This document shows positions 34,901-45,900 of a DNA stretch of 64,000 nt, piece after piece. Under the pieces are notes generated by a model. That model was not told where the DNA came from, ran no database searches, and saw only the letters and a program-made list of their open reading frames with translations. Positions within the stretch are counted from its first letter, which is position 1. Each line of letters starts with the position of its first letter. The stretch is from Klebsormidium nitens (lineage: Eukaryota; Streptophyta; Klebsormidiophyceae; Klebsormidiales; Klebsormidiaceae): contig DF236966.1 in NCBI GenBank assembly GCA_000708835.1, positions 310,001 through 374,000 of the forward strand, read 5' to 3'. The translations under genes and the position numbers were made by a program.

Positions 34901-37900
34901 AATGTTCGTCAAGAACGTCTGGTTTCAAGAGAAGTCCTTAAGTTTGTCAGAAACGCAGGAGCCCTTTCGGAGCCTCCTTACCGGCTTGAGTTCCAGCGGC
35001 TTGTGCGGGTTATAGAGTTGATAGCGCCAGTGGTTACGCTTGTCGTTCTCCCGTTTCACCAGAGTGTACCCCGTCAGTTGCAGCACGTCCTCCAAGTACA
35101 AACTCTCCACCGGGTGCGTGAAGCCCTGTCAAGCAGCAAACCTGAGGCGGGTCATCAACAGGTTAATGTGACCGCCTGGTTAAGAGATTCTCGATTGTTA
35201 TTACTTGTCGTTTCCCCATTTGAGCCGAGTGTTCCTCATTAGTTGCAGTAAGTCCTCCAAGTACGAATCCTTACCGTGTGCGTGATGCCCTGGAAAGCAA
35301 CAAAGCAAGGCGGGTTAGCGGCCGGTTTATGAAGCCGCGGAGCTGGAGAGACCAACTCGATGTTGTTGAGCGCTCGGAGGCGTCGAGGTTACGATTAAGC
35401 AACGTTTCAGGATGCGTGATTTCTTGTTGCCCGCAACCCGTACGAGAAAAAAGCGTTGACAACAATATTACAACCGTAGCAAATATGCCTGTGTTCCTGA
35501 TGCACGTACCGATTGTCTCAACCTTTCGCACAAACAAATCTAGAAACTTCATTCAAACTATGCCGCAAATCAACGATAGCGCCTCACTCGCAAAATCAAC
35601 AAAGACGTTTCAAAGTGTAGCTAATGTTCCCTGTCCCTGACAACACTGAGCTGCTTAGATGCGACCTGGCTCGTTAGCATTTTCCAGGAGCTACCTTCTG
35701 GTGAAAATCGTGCTAGGGACCGGAACAGTAAGCCGCGGCCCCGGTCAAGCAAGGACGTTCAGCGGCCGCTTAGGCGGACTGCGGCCATGTCCGGTGCCCA
35801 CGCTCAATATTTTTGTACCGTTATTGCAACGTTCAAGCCACACAGCTGGACCGAAGCTGACGTCAGCACAACTGAGTGAAGTCAGAAGGGGTGCACATAC
35901 CGGGATGTGCATGACGGGAGCATCGCCGAAGTAGTGGGAGAAGAGGCGGGCGTTCAGAGTGGCGCTCATCAGGACCTGCAAAGGGTACGGAAACTTTTGG
36001 TCTTACTTGCATTGTTATTGTGGTCTCTTTAAGAATAAGGTCTCCTCGATAGTCTCCTTAGGAATCTGAGAGAAACACGAGACCAGGCATTCAGAATGAA
36101 GATCTACATATTAACGGACGGCTTCAGTCGCTCCTCACGAGCAGCCGACCAAAACGCTGCCCTATGTGTGGCACAAAGGGAGGCTCGTTTAAACAAGGAT
36201 TGCATAACTCTCGGTCGATGTTCATCACAATCGCACTCTGCGCTACACTCCTTGAAAGCAACCCTTCATCGTCGCAGATCGCAAGAACGACTCCTAAATT
36301 GCAGCTACCAAGCGTAAGCTGGACTTATCTCCCGCTGCTAGCCAGTTCCTTGGTTTGCGAGGCTTGACCAGAAAAGGGCAATCAAGAGCCGCATGACTTG
36401 CCTCCTGCTAAACGAGATTATCTCTCGACCAGCCTTGATCAAAAAATGGCCCTCAAGAGCCGCAAATCCGGCGGCTTAGACAGAACAATTAGCACCACGA
36501 TGAGCAAAAATACTGCGTCGCACCTGCGTTCTGGATCCGACTTGTCTCCGCAAACTGACTTGCTCCAACCAGAATTAGTAAACCTCAAGAGAAAGAGCAC
36601 TCACGAGCCGTAAGTCCGGTCGCTTCGGCAGAATGTCCCGCAGCACGATGAGCAGAAAGTCCTCGTCGCGGCCGCGCTCGTGGATCTCGTCCACCATGAT
36701 GTGGGTCACGTGGGTCAGCGCGGGGTCGCTGATCTGCAACAAGTCGGTGAGAAAGAGAGATCAGCACAGGAAAGAAGGATAGTGTTGTTATGCCAATTGA
36801 GGGCAAGAGATGCGGCAGAGGGACTGGAATCTTTGGGACCAAGATCCTTTCCCTAAATTTAAGTCAGATGGTCGGAAACCATCTGAATAGGAGAACCGAG
36901 AACGCTTCCACCATTTTGCCAACAGTTTCGAAATGTGACTCAACATTTTAAATGTTTATGCAGTGGTACCGTGCCCAAAATCCGAACGCCTCCGTATTTA
37001 GACGGCCGTTGTAGAATAACATACATGCGGAAGGAAACCGCCGCTAATCGGCGGGTCAAGAGCCGAACTTTCACACAATCGGTACCGACTTTTGAAGCTC
37101 GCACGATCCACATACTCGCAACCCGACCTTGCTGGAGTAAGACCATAGTCAAAGTTTCCTCACCATCATCCGTAGGAGCACTCCGGTTGTGCAGTACAGC
37201 AGCCGCGTGTACGCACTCCGCCGCTGGTCCAGCCGTACCGCGTAACCCACCGTGTCTCCTACCTGAGCGGAGGAAACCAAGTACCTTTCATGAGCACTTT
37301 TGCACGATGCATTTTTTGAGAAACGACCGTGTGACCCACCGTTTCTCTACCTGCTCATGGGAACCACGTACCGTACTACGAGCAATTTACAAGTTGCAAG
37401 TTTTTGAAGTGACACAATCCACTTCGACCTTTGAATTCTCATCATCAGTAAGCTTTTTCAGATGACCTCGATAGAGTTCTTTTCGGAAAGAGGCGGAACA
37501 TTCACGTTCTGTAGATTTCGAGCGAGGGCCCGTTCATATCACAAAAGTCCCGTGTTCTACTGCAAGCTGTGAATCAATCGCATCCTACCCTAATACGGTG
37601 CTCGGATCGATCACGCGGCGCGAGCTGAAGTTGTCTTTGAGCAGTCCGGACTGCATCCGACGGCTAGAAACGTGCGTACAGGACCGTCAGTGCTTAGACC
37701 CCCACCTGCTCTCCGCGCTCGTTCGCCACTCTAGTTGCCACCGATACGGCGGAAATGCGCCGCGGCTGCGTGCAGATGATGTTGCACTGCATCATGCTGG
37801 CGTCAGCCTCCTCGAGAACGAACTGGGGAAGCTGGGTCGTCTTGCCGCACCCAGTCTCGCCGGACACAATCACCACCTGAGGGAAAGAAAGGTGCACTCG

Positions 37901-40900
37901 CGGCGATTTGTGAATGGCCAACGCGGGATTAGCACGTGATAAGAAATTTCAAAGTGTTCTCGCGGTTGTGAGCGACTCATTCACGGACCCAACAGTCCTG
38001 GCGGGAGCGACAAAAGCCGACTCGCAGGTCCACCGACTCATCTTCGAAACAGTGGCTCTGTTCGATCCTGTTTGTCTCGTGGAGCGAGAGAAGCCCACAG
38101 TCAGCGCTTGCACCTTACTAGTTACAGAACGCCTTGAAAGGCTTCTCCAATCCAAGAGACAGAGAAAAACTCTGTAATCCAATCCAATTACCTGGTTATT
38201 CACCACGGCTCGCAGCAGGTCTCCCCGCACGTTCCACGCCGGCAACCGTTTCCGTCCGTCCAGCATAATCTCCGCCCGGTTCAGCTCCCGGTGCGTCCGC
38301 TCCCGGACGAACGGCATCGGCTCGACGCCCCGCCGACCCCTTCTAGTTGCCCGGAACTCCATCTCCCGGTCCTCCAAGCCAACGCTAGACGAGAGGTAGT
38401 CATCTGCGGATGGGAGCTGGAAGTGTCAGCCATGCAATGATGCCTGCGCCTTAGAACATTGTACTGAACGCTTGTTGAGCTCGATGAAGTCTTCAGTCTG
38501 CGCAATGTTGTTGACCTCTGAAAGACTTTGTTTGGTAGAGGGCTCGCCGCTCGGAGCAGATTCTCAATGTCCGCGTTGCTTGCAATCGAAGGCTGCGGGT
38601 AGGGCAGGGGAACCGAAGGCGGAAAGGCAGGTAGACGAGCTGCCGAAGAGCTGCCTCCTGCGTTAAGTCGACTCTGCTTTCAAAAGAAGGTATTGCACGC
38701 TTCAACAGGATCCTGAACAAGTCTCTTGAGAGGCACTTCGTGGATCCTTGACTTTGTCCCAATACAAAGGAAATACGTTCTTACGTTCGTTTTACGTTCT
38801 CAGGTGATATCCGCACACGTCACGCTGATGATTGCATCTGAACGATTTGCTCAGCCCAAAAGCCCGAAAGGCATTACCGTTCTACGTTGATTCAACGAAG
38901 CCTCTCAACCCTGTGCTGCTGCCTCATAACGTATTCCTGATCTGAAGCAAAAACTTCTTGCCACTTTTCTTCGGCAATGGGGCATGGAAGGTGCAAGAGT
39001 AGGAGAAGCCAGTGCTCGCCTGCCTCGATGATCGGCGGCGCCGCTCTCAGCTCCGCTGTGCCTCGACCATTCTCGTTGACAGGATGCGACTCCTTGCTCC
39101 AGCCATTGACATCCCGCTGTTTCCAGTCCTCCACAGAATCCACCCCCATCGATTCACGAGCACCGCTTCTTGACGAAGCGTCCAAATGTTCTTTCGTTGT
39201 ACCGTATCTCGACGACGGTCCGGCACTATTTCCGGAAGCTGCCCGTTCGTGCCCACTGAACAGAGCGCTTCTCTGTTCCGAAGCGAACGGTAGGTCAGTA
39301 TCAGAATGACCAGCTGATGACGCGCCCGTGTTGCTGTTGCTGGCAACGAGACCGTTCGCAGTCGAGCCCCCAGATCGACTCAAGTCCCTCCCTATGTAAT
39401 TCATACTCCCCTCAACCAAGGGCTCCTGCCCAGCTGTAACTGGTGGGGACCCGTAATTCGTCCCAGAGCTCACCGTCGCTGACCCCAAACTCCCCAATCC
39501 AGTCGAAGACGAGGCCTCTCGTTCCGGTGTCCCCGAAACGGAACTCCCCCCGCCCACATTCCGTTCCGCCTCGCGCAGCGCGCGCCGCACCGACTTCCGT
39601 GCTGCATTCTTCACGCCGTCGTGCGGACCCCCCTCGACCTTCTTCCACCGCGACTTGTCCACAAAGTCGTCGTCCGAGTTTTCTCCGTCCGAAAACGCCC
39701 CTTTCCGCTCCACGGATTTCGCTAGCTCCTGCAGGGCGGCATTCCGGCGGACCCTCCTGGAGCGGCCGTCGAGAGCCTCGCCGGGGCTCACGCCTTCCAC
39801 ACGTGCGTTCACTTTCATTCTGCGGTTTGCAGTGAGAACGTCTAGCAGCTCCAGATCGCTCTTGTCTTCCGCTGTGAAGGCCTCTTCTGACCCCTCCCCT
39901 TCAGACTCCTCTCCTTCGGACCCTTCCCCTTCCAACAGTCTCTCCCAATCCTTTCTCCACTCACCGTCAAAACCCTCCCCAGAGATCGTCTCTGCCCTTT
40001 CCCCAGAGTAAGTAGATGCAAACTCTTCCATTGTCGAGCGTGCGGAGCCTGCCCCTGGCTCATTGTCCGGAGCGGCTAGTCTCCTCAACTTTTCCGACAA
40101 GTCTAAGCTGCTTTCCGAAACCAGGCCGCTGCCTGGCATCGAGTCAGCCAAGGGCTCCGTAGGAGGATGTTCGGCAATCGGTCTGGCGCCGTTACTAACG
40201 CTCATACTTGAGTTCAACACAGCATTCACCTCTGCACCCGCTCCGGTCTGTTCCGCCCTGCTTTGACTGCTCAAATCCGCTTCGCTTCTTCCCCCTCCGT
40301 TTTGCAACTCACTCTCCCCCTCAACAGCTCCTCTGCTTCCGTTTTCCGAAGCTTCCTCCCCAGTAACCATCCCAAACTTTCCATTCCCAAAATTCGAGGT
40401 TTCTGTCCCCTTCCGGTTATTCACGTTCTCCGCCACATCCCCACCTTGCAAAGTGCCCCTCGAGCCTTCCCTATGTGACGAGCCGACCAATGTGGCCAGC
40501 CTTTCTTTGCGCTTGTCCTGCGCCTTTGACACGATGTCATGGATGTGCTTGGCGGTGTGGATCGACATCCCAACCTTGCGCTGCTTGGGCTTGCGGTCAA
40601 AGACCGTGCTAAAGTTCGGCATCGGTTCTTTCATGATGACCATGCCCTTGGCATAGGCTTGGCTGCAAGACAACAAAAATGGGTTTGAAAACAGGTATGA
40701 CACTGAAACACCATGCTTGTGTTTGGCTTTCCAACGTGCCTGCGCGAGACGTGCGTCAGGCGTCTTCGCCATCGCCAAAATGTTGACCAATCAAAAACCT
40801 TTCGAAGATCCCACCTACTGTCCCTGAACAGGCGCAAATTAATTCTTGACCATCTCTCGCAATCACAAACTGAACTTCCAACCTTCCCAGGAGTGTGTAA

Positions 40901-42464
40901 AGGTTCCAGATACTCGAATTCAAATAATCAGGCTTCGAAACAAAATGCATATGCAAAAAGCTCAGCCACTGAAAACCCCTCTCCTTCTTGGTCCCCTGCA
41001 GCTTCTACTGTGTGCCTTCACTTTGCATCCCCCTCCCTTCTTCAGCTTTTTCTTTGCCCCCTTTTCCCAGCTCTTTCTCTCCCCTACTTGCTGATACACT
41101 CTTCCTCGACATTCTCATTTTGTGGGGTCACTACAAGCAAACACTTTTCATGTCCAAAGAAGTGACTTACCAGTAGAGCCCGTGTGCTTGCACCATCTTC
41201 GCCATCGCCGCAATCGCATCGTCCTCCTTGATATACTTCTCGTCATTCAGCACGATGCGCACCTCGTGCGGGTTCTCCTTGAACTCTTGCAGCCGTCGCT
41301 TCCATCGTGTCTCCTTGATAGGGGAGGGCGCCTTCTGCAGAAATCCAAGATGGGGGAAGATAGACTCAGTACCGATATCTGGAATGGCAAGATCTAAAAA
41401 GCAGAACGGAGATGGGGATTCCCATGTCACTGCGACGGATTCAAGGGTGATGTCTGTTCCACTTATATTGACTGACGATGAAAATCTGCGTGGGAGGCAG
41501 GTCGAGGCGGCAGTCTTCGGAAACATCAATCGGCACATTAATCCTGGGAGAAGTAGAGAAATGGTGGTGCACTTCTGTCCACAGCTTGTCAGTCCAACTC
41601 TCATGCATGAAGAGTGCCCCCCCCAAAGTGAATTTACAACCGCTGTGTTTTATTACTGTGAGTCTTTCGAGGTTGCGAGTACTTCAAGACCATCACGTCA
41701 CCAATCAGAAGTCCTCTTAAATATCAAGAATGACCATGTAACCTCACACGCTCTGGCCACTCAGTTCAACAATCTCTTGTCATGATGATTCTTTAAATCT
41801 TCTAGAAAGCCTTCACCAGACGATGCAAGTATTTTCTGGTTGCATATGGTGGTGCAACTGTTCTGTGACAGTGGCGTCCCCTGAGGACTCTGCGAAAGGT
41901 GGTATGCATACTTTTGAGAAAGTTTCGGTTTGTGGCGTCTCCCATGATACGGTGATCATGCACCCTAGGGGCTGGCGCAGCTCACAGATAGATGATGTTC
42001 TTTACCACCACCAGATAAAAGTTATATCTAACTTTTCTTAACCAACTTTTCAATCAACTAACTTTTCCCCTCCCATACCAGGCAAAGCCAATCTCTCAAT
42101 CTCATGCCCAAAAACCCACCTGATTTGGATCTCCTTCATAGCATTCAAGACTCACCTTTTGCCCTGCGTAGGTCCTGACACATTGCTTCTGCCTTGCACT
42201 CTGTGGCCCGAGCGTTGGCGGCATTCCTCGGCCCCATGCCAAAATGCTGCCCCCAAGGAAAAAGGCATGAGTTGATGTCAAAGTTTTCTGAGTTTGCCGA
42301 AAAGCGGGATCCGCGGCAACAGAGCGTTTTGCAGAGGCGCGGCAAAACGAGAAGGTCCTCGTTGCTTCAAAGTGTAAACGAACTGAGGCCAAGCTTTGTG
42401 CTCGCGTAGGCATGTGCCGGGTGCTGACCCTGATGCCGCTTGACATTGCCGCCATGGCAGCCAT
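28988..42464 (-). CDS. DEIH/DExH-box RNA helicase, plant DExH3/DExH5-like (DHX36-related)
   Basis: Minus-strand exons: 42464-42120, 41334-41171, 40663-about 38990 (end uncertain), probable exon near 38673-38500, 38403-38192, 37876-37706, 37262-37164, 36733-36605, 35975-35901, 35125-34982, 34529-34176, 33914-33720, 33363-33229, 32677-32524, 31904-31600, 31265-31107, 30327-30196, 29619-29513, 29126-28988. Phases agree wherever resolved. Helicase motifs: [11 protein letters not shown], Ia [20 protein letters not shown] (LMSATL), [34 protein letters not shown]2 and OB-fold regions follow ([51 protein letters not shown]). The N-terminal WKRRLQEF...[13 protein letters not shown] matches plant DExH3/5. 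The first 60 residues are Arg/Ser/Ala-rich and nearly acid-free, like an organelle transit peptide. A roughly 500-residue low-complexity insert precedes the helicase core. I see no C-terminal dsRBD. Confidence 0.9.
30500..30551 (-). repeat. decayed acceptor copy of helicase exon 30327-30196
   Basis: On the minus strand the sequence from 30551 follows an AG and reads like the true exon start (KAYGRLTF against KAYGRVTY), 224 bp upstream of the true acceptor. Similarity fades after about 60 bases. Confidence 0.8.
32765..32834 (-). repeat. decayed acceptor copy of helicase exon 32677-32524
   Basis: About 70 bases starting after a CAG at 32835-32837 (minus strand) match the start of the true exon ([15 protein letters not shown]), with several indels. 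The spacing is 157 bp. Confidence 0.8.
33555..33604. repeat. 25-bp direct tandem duplication
   Basis: Two adjacent 25-bp units (33555-33579 and 33580-33604) begin TCTGACAGTACATT and differ at two positions. Each contains a short inverted repeat (acagta/tactgt). The repeat lies in a helicase intron. Confidence 0.85.
34605..34645 (-). repeat. short decayed acceptor-side copy of helicase exon 34529
   Basis: Near 34608-34632 the minus strand repeats the exon-start segment encoding RHVQQ (the sequence CACGTCCAGCAGT is shared), about 117 bp upstream of the true segment. The copy is short, so confidence is moderate. Confidence 0.6.
35195..35289 (-). repeat. decayed acceptor copy of helicase exon 35125-34982
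   Basis: From 35289 (minus strand) after TTCCAG, about 90 bases match the exon start (GGCTTCACGCACCCGG against GGCATCACGCACACGG, then TACTTGGAGGAC and GGGAAACGACAAG). Frameshifts and stops are present. The spacing is 164 bp. Confidence 0.9.
36386..36515 (-). repeat. two decayed donor copies of helicase exon 36733-36605
   Basis: On the minus strand, downstream of the true donor at 36605, the exon end (CTCATCGTGCTGCG...ACTTACGGCTC) is repeated, ending at 36457 (about 60 bases, GGATTTGCGGCTC|ttgagg). A shorter repeat ends at 36386 (ATGCGGCTC|ttgat). Spacings are 148 and 71 bp. Confidence 0.85.
37323..37350 (-). repeat. decayed acceptor copy of helicase exon 37262-37164
   Basis: GTAGAGAAACGGTGGGT after GAGCAG at 37350 (minus strand) mirrors the true exon start GTAGGAGACACGGTGGGT at 37262. 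The AT-rich intronic flank is also partly repeated. The spacing is 88 bp. Confidence 0.75.
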
Positions 42465-42970
42465 CAAAGGCGACTAGGCCAGGCTTTTCAAAACAAGCTT
42501 CACTTCTTGTCTTGAATGATATGCAAAGCTTTCAAATCGGCCCTGGGCCTCAGGCTTAGCAAGCATTTGTCGTGGTTGATCACACTGTATCAGTGTAAAT
42601 GCGTTTCAAGGTACGTGACCTGGTGCAATAACCAAGCCGTAGTGCAAGCATCCTCGCCGTCAGAGTGAATTGCCTTGCGCAATCGACGGCTCCGGAGGCT
42701 GGAAAATGGCAACCGAGCTCTTGGGTTTGGATTACTGCAGTCCGGAGCATTCACATGAGACTCTGGTCTGAAGACTTTCAAGAGTCTTCACCAACATCCA
42801 TGCCTGAGCCTGAGCCTGAGGCTGCCAGGCAGAACTTTCAGAGGTTCCAGCCAACGTCATTCTGCAGCCTTAGGAAGGAGACCGCTGCACAAGAGAAGCC
42901 GCCGGCGGCCGCATCGTTCAGGGGTGCAAACTTTGTGAAGCAACTTCTCCACGTTCGCTCTGTTGGAGGT
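42465..42970. promoter_or_regulatory. bidirectional promoter region between DExH helicase and SPT5
   Basis: Head-to-head start codons are 506 bp apart. The SPT5 reading frame is open upstream to 42665, so part of this region is probably SPT5 5' UTR or an N-terminal extension. No clear TATA box is seen. Confidence 0.5.
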
Positions 42971-45900
42971 ATGGCCCGCTCAGATGACAGCGATGATGAT
43001 TTCGAGGAGGAAGAAGATTTTGATGAAGACGAGTATGAAGATGAGGCGCCAAAGAGCAAAGGTGCGCTTTACAGCAGTCACTGTGTTGTCAAGGTTTTGC
43101 AAAAGGAGAGAGGCCACATTCTGAGGGACTGGGAGTTGGGATGCAGTGATGGGGATGCTTCTTTAATGACTGCCCATTGCTTCTTTTAGTGATGTGATAC
43201 AGGATTGGATCAGAGATCATCGTTGGTAGAAGAGAGGCAGCTTGGGCTGTAACCTTCTCACAAGAAGATGACCGGTGTCCGAAAGCCGTTGCATTTTATC
43301 AGTGTGGGTGCTTATATCAAGCAACCACTATACCCTCCTTTCGAGCCCTTGCATAATCGAACTCAGGAAGGTTTTTGAAAGCCTTGCTAGGAGCATGCAG
43401 AGTTTGGGAGTCGAGCAATCAACGGTCTGCATTAGTTGTGGTCATCATGCACGAAGGTGTGTTTGAGAGATGCTGCAACATGGGTTTCTTATACTGTTTC
43501 CACATTTTCGCTCACTCTTTCAGCTGCAGACAGTGCACAGTGGGCACAAAACTTTCACTCAGAGTAGTGCAAAGCACGTCGGTTTTAGGGTTTCCTGCTC
43601 TCCTCAGGCCTTGCCACTTCAAATGTTTCTTCATTGTGAACGTTCATTCACTCTTCCGAGTTGCTCCCAAAGCTTCGGTTGTCCCCGTCGAGCAAGCAAC
43701 CTTGGATTGCTTGCACAGCAATTGCGACACGCATCCCTGCCCACCTGATTTAATGCTTGAGAGTCTCCTTCTTCTGGCCCGCTGTGTCAGCCCTTATTTG
43801 GTTCCATAAGTAATCTGCCAGAAAACGAAAATGTTGCTACAGCTCCTTGCCAAGAGCCAGAGTTGGTCACAGTGTATTGATCCTAGTCGGGCTTGTCGTC
43901 TGCACGAGTATGCGTCCAAACCAACTACCACTTGAACTGCCCTTTACAAAAAGCGCCCCTGGGGCAAGCGCCCCGTGCAGCCTGTACAGAAACTAGTGCT
44001 GCCACAACCAGACATATTGTCGGTTTTACTCTGGGAGTTCACTTGATGACCCGGTGAATTGATGGCGGATTCCATATCTTCAGGCAAGGGCTCCAAGGGC
44101 AAGCGGCCGCGGAGCCTGTACATAGACGATGCGGCCGAGGAAGACGAAGACGAGGATGAGGATGAGGAAGAGGAGGAGCAACGGCACAAGAAGCGCAAAA
44201 GAGGCGCGGCGGCGTTCATCGACGATGCCGCTGACGTTGCGGATGAGGACGAGGAGGAAGAGGACGACGACTATGCGGACGGTGGGTTTTGACCAATCAT
44301 TGTTGAATATTTGCTTATTGTGTGCTAACAAGTGGGCTACTGGTTTGAGTTCGTAGTGGAGTTGTAGGAGAGTCCATGAAGTTTTACTGATATGGATACC
44401 ATCGAAGTACGTTTCATAATCAGATGACGATCCATTCTGAAGTGGAGCACAAAGCTCAACAGACTGTTTGGATCTGTGAAGCCAATTGGTTTGGCTTTCT
44501 TTCCAGGGAGACGATCATGCCCTTTACACAAGCCTCCCTACTTGTCAGCGCAGGTCTGAAGCTTAAAATGCCTTTTTCTTCTGATGGTCACTTTCCTGCT
44601 GGCAAAACCCCTTGTAAACAACATGCTTTAGGCCGCGTTTGCCTTGGAATCTTAATAGCAATGATATCTTATATCGCCTTTGCTCTGGTGCTCTACAGAC
44701 CTTATCGACGACAACGAACTTCCCAACGAGGTTGGGCCGAGCCGCCAGGAGGCGTTCCGCTCGTACCGCGACATGGCGCGCAACCTGGAGGAGGACGAAG
44801 AGGACGACGAGGCGGGGCTGGAGAAGTTCCTCAAGGAGCGCTACGAGCGCTACGACCAGGTGAGCTGTTTCGCGAGCATGTTACCAAAGTTTCACGTCGA
44901 AGTCCGTGACGGGGCTGGAGACGCCCCTCACGGAGGATTACAAGGGCTATGACCAACGTCAGCGGCTTTGCGAGCCATTTTTTCAAGGTTCATGTCGAGA
45001 GGTTTATGTCTAAGTTTGTGACCACCGGGATTCGTTTGATGGAATCTCTGTCGATCCTGTGGCCGAGCCATTGTGATCTGCGGTTCATTGGTTGCTCTTT
45101 GAAGCCGTGCAAGTCGATGTATGCAACCTGCTCCTTTCAAAGGTTTGTGCGAGTGACAAACGGTCGGCCCGAACCGGTTTTCGGCACAGTGCGTTGAGTG
45201 GTTTCGGTTACCTTCTTTCGTCCGTTCTCAAGGACTGCCCATAAAGAACATCCACAAAGCTAGGCTTATGTAGGAAAATTTGGGTGTCTGTCCCGAGACG
45301 AGGATGAAAACCTTCTTCGGGGGGTCTGCATAGCCTGCCTTCAAACGATCTTCGACTAATCGCTCTCTTTGTGGCCTCAGGCGCAAGATCGCGATGAGGA
45401 CGAGGCTGGTCCTGTCGACTCGGAAGCCCTGGCGCCGTCAGTGGACGACCCCAAGCTGTGGATGGTGAAGTGTCAGGTAAGCTTTAAAGCATTCTTTTAC
45501 CATTCCTTCTGTAAGTAAGAGCCTTACTGGTAGCCGGCATAATCGGTGTGAGTGTCCCATCTCGCACCTTTCCCGATTGAGTAGGTCGACGAGATGAATG
45601 AAAATCAGGTGCTCTTTCCTTACGATCTCGCTTATGAATGAAAGCTTACCCCATCCTTAGTCTTCCTTGCAAACCTTGCACAAGAACGCCTTTGACATGG
45701 TAGGCGCCGATCGTCTACTGGCCTGCTTTCCCCCTAAGGCTGGGGGCTTGAGCACTCTGGCTGGGGTGCTCGCAACTTGTTCTGCTTTGGGATAATCCCG
45801 GAAGTTTCCACTCTTTTGTCGTTAACGACTTTTCCGACGTTTGACGGCGGTTTTGATTCCCACACGACTAGGAAAGTTGTTACTTCCCCGAATTGCAAAG

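Noticed and set aside
39443-40478. Plus-strand open frames over 39.4-40.5 kb
   Set aside because: They mirror the large helicase exon on the minus strand and show no splice or domain evidence.
42665-42970. N-terminal extension of SPT5
   Set aside because: It is open but not SPT5-like; the acidic start at 42971 fits the family. Left as a possibility.
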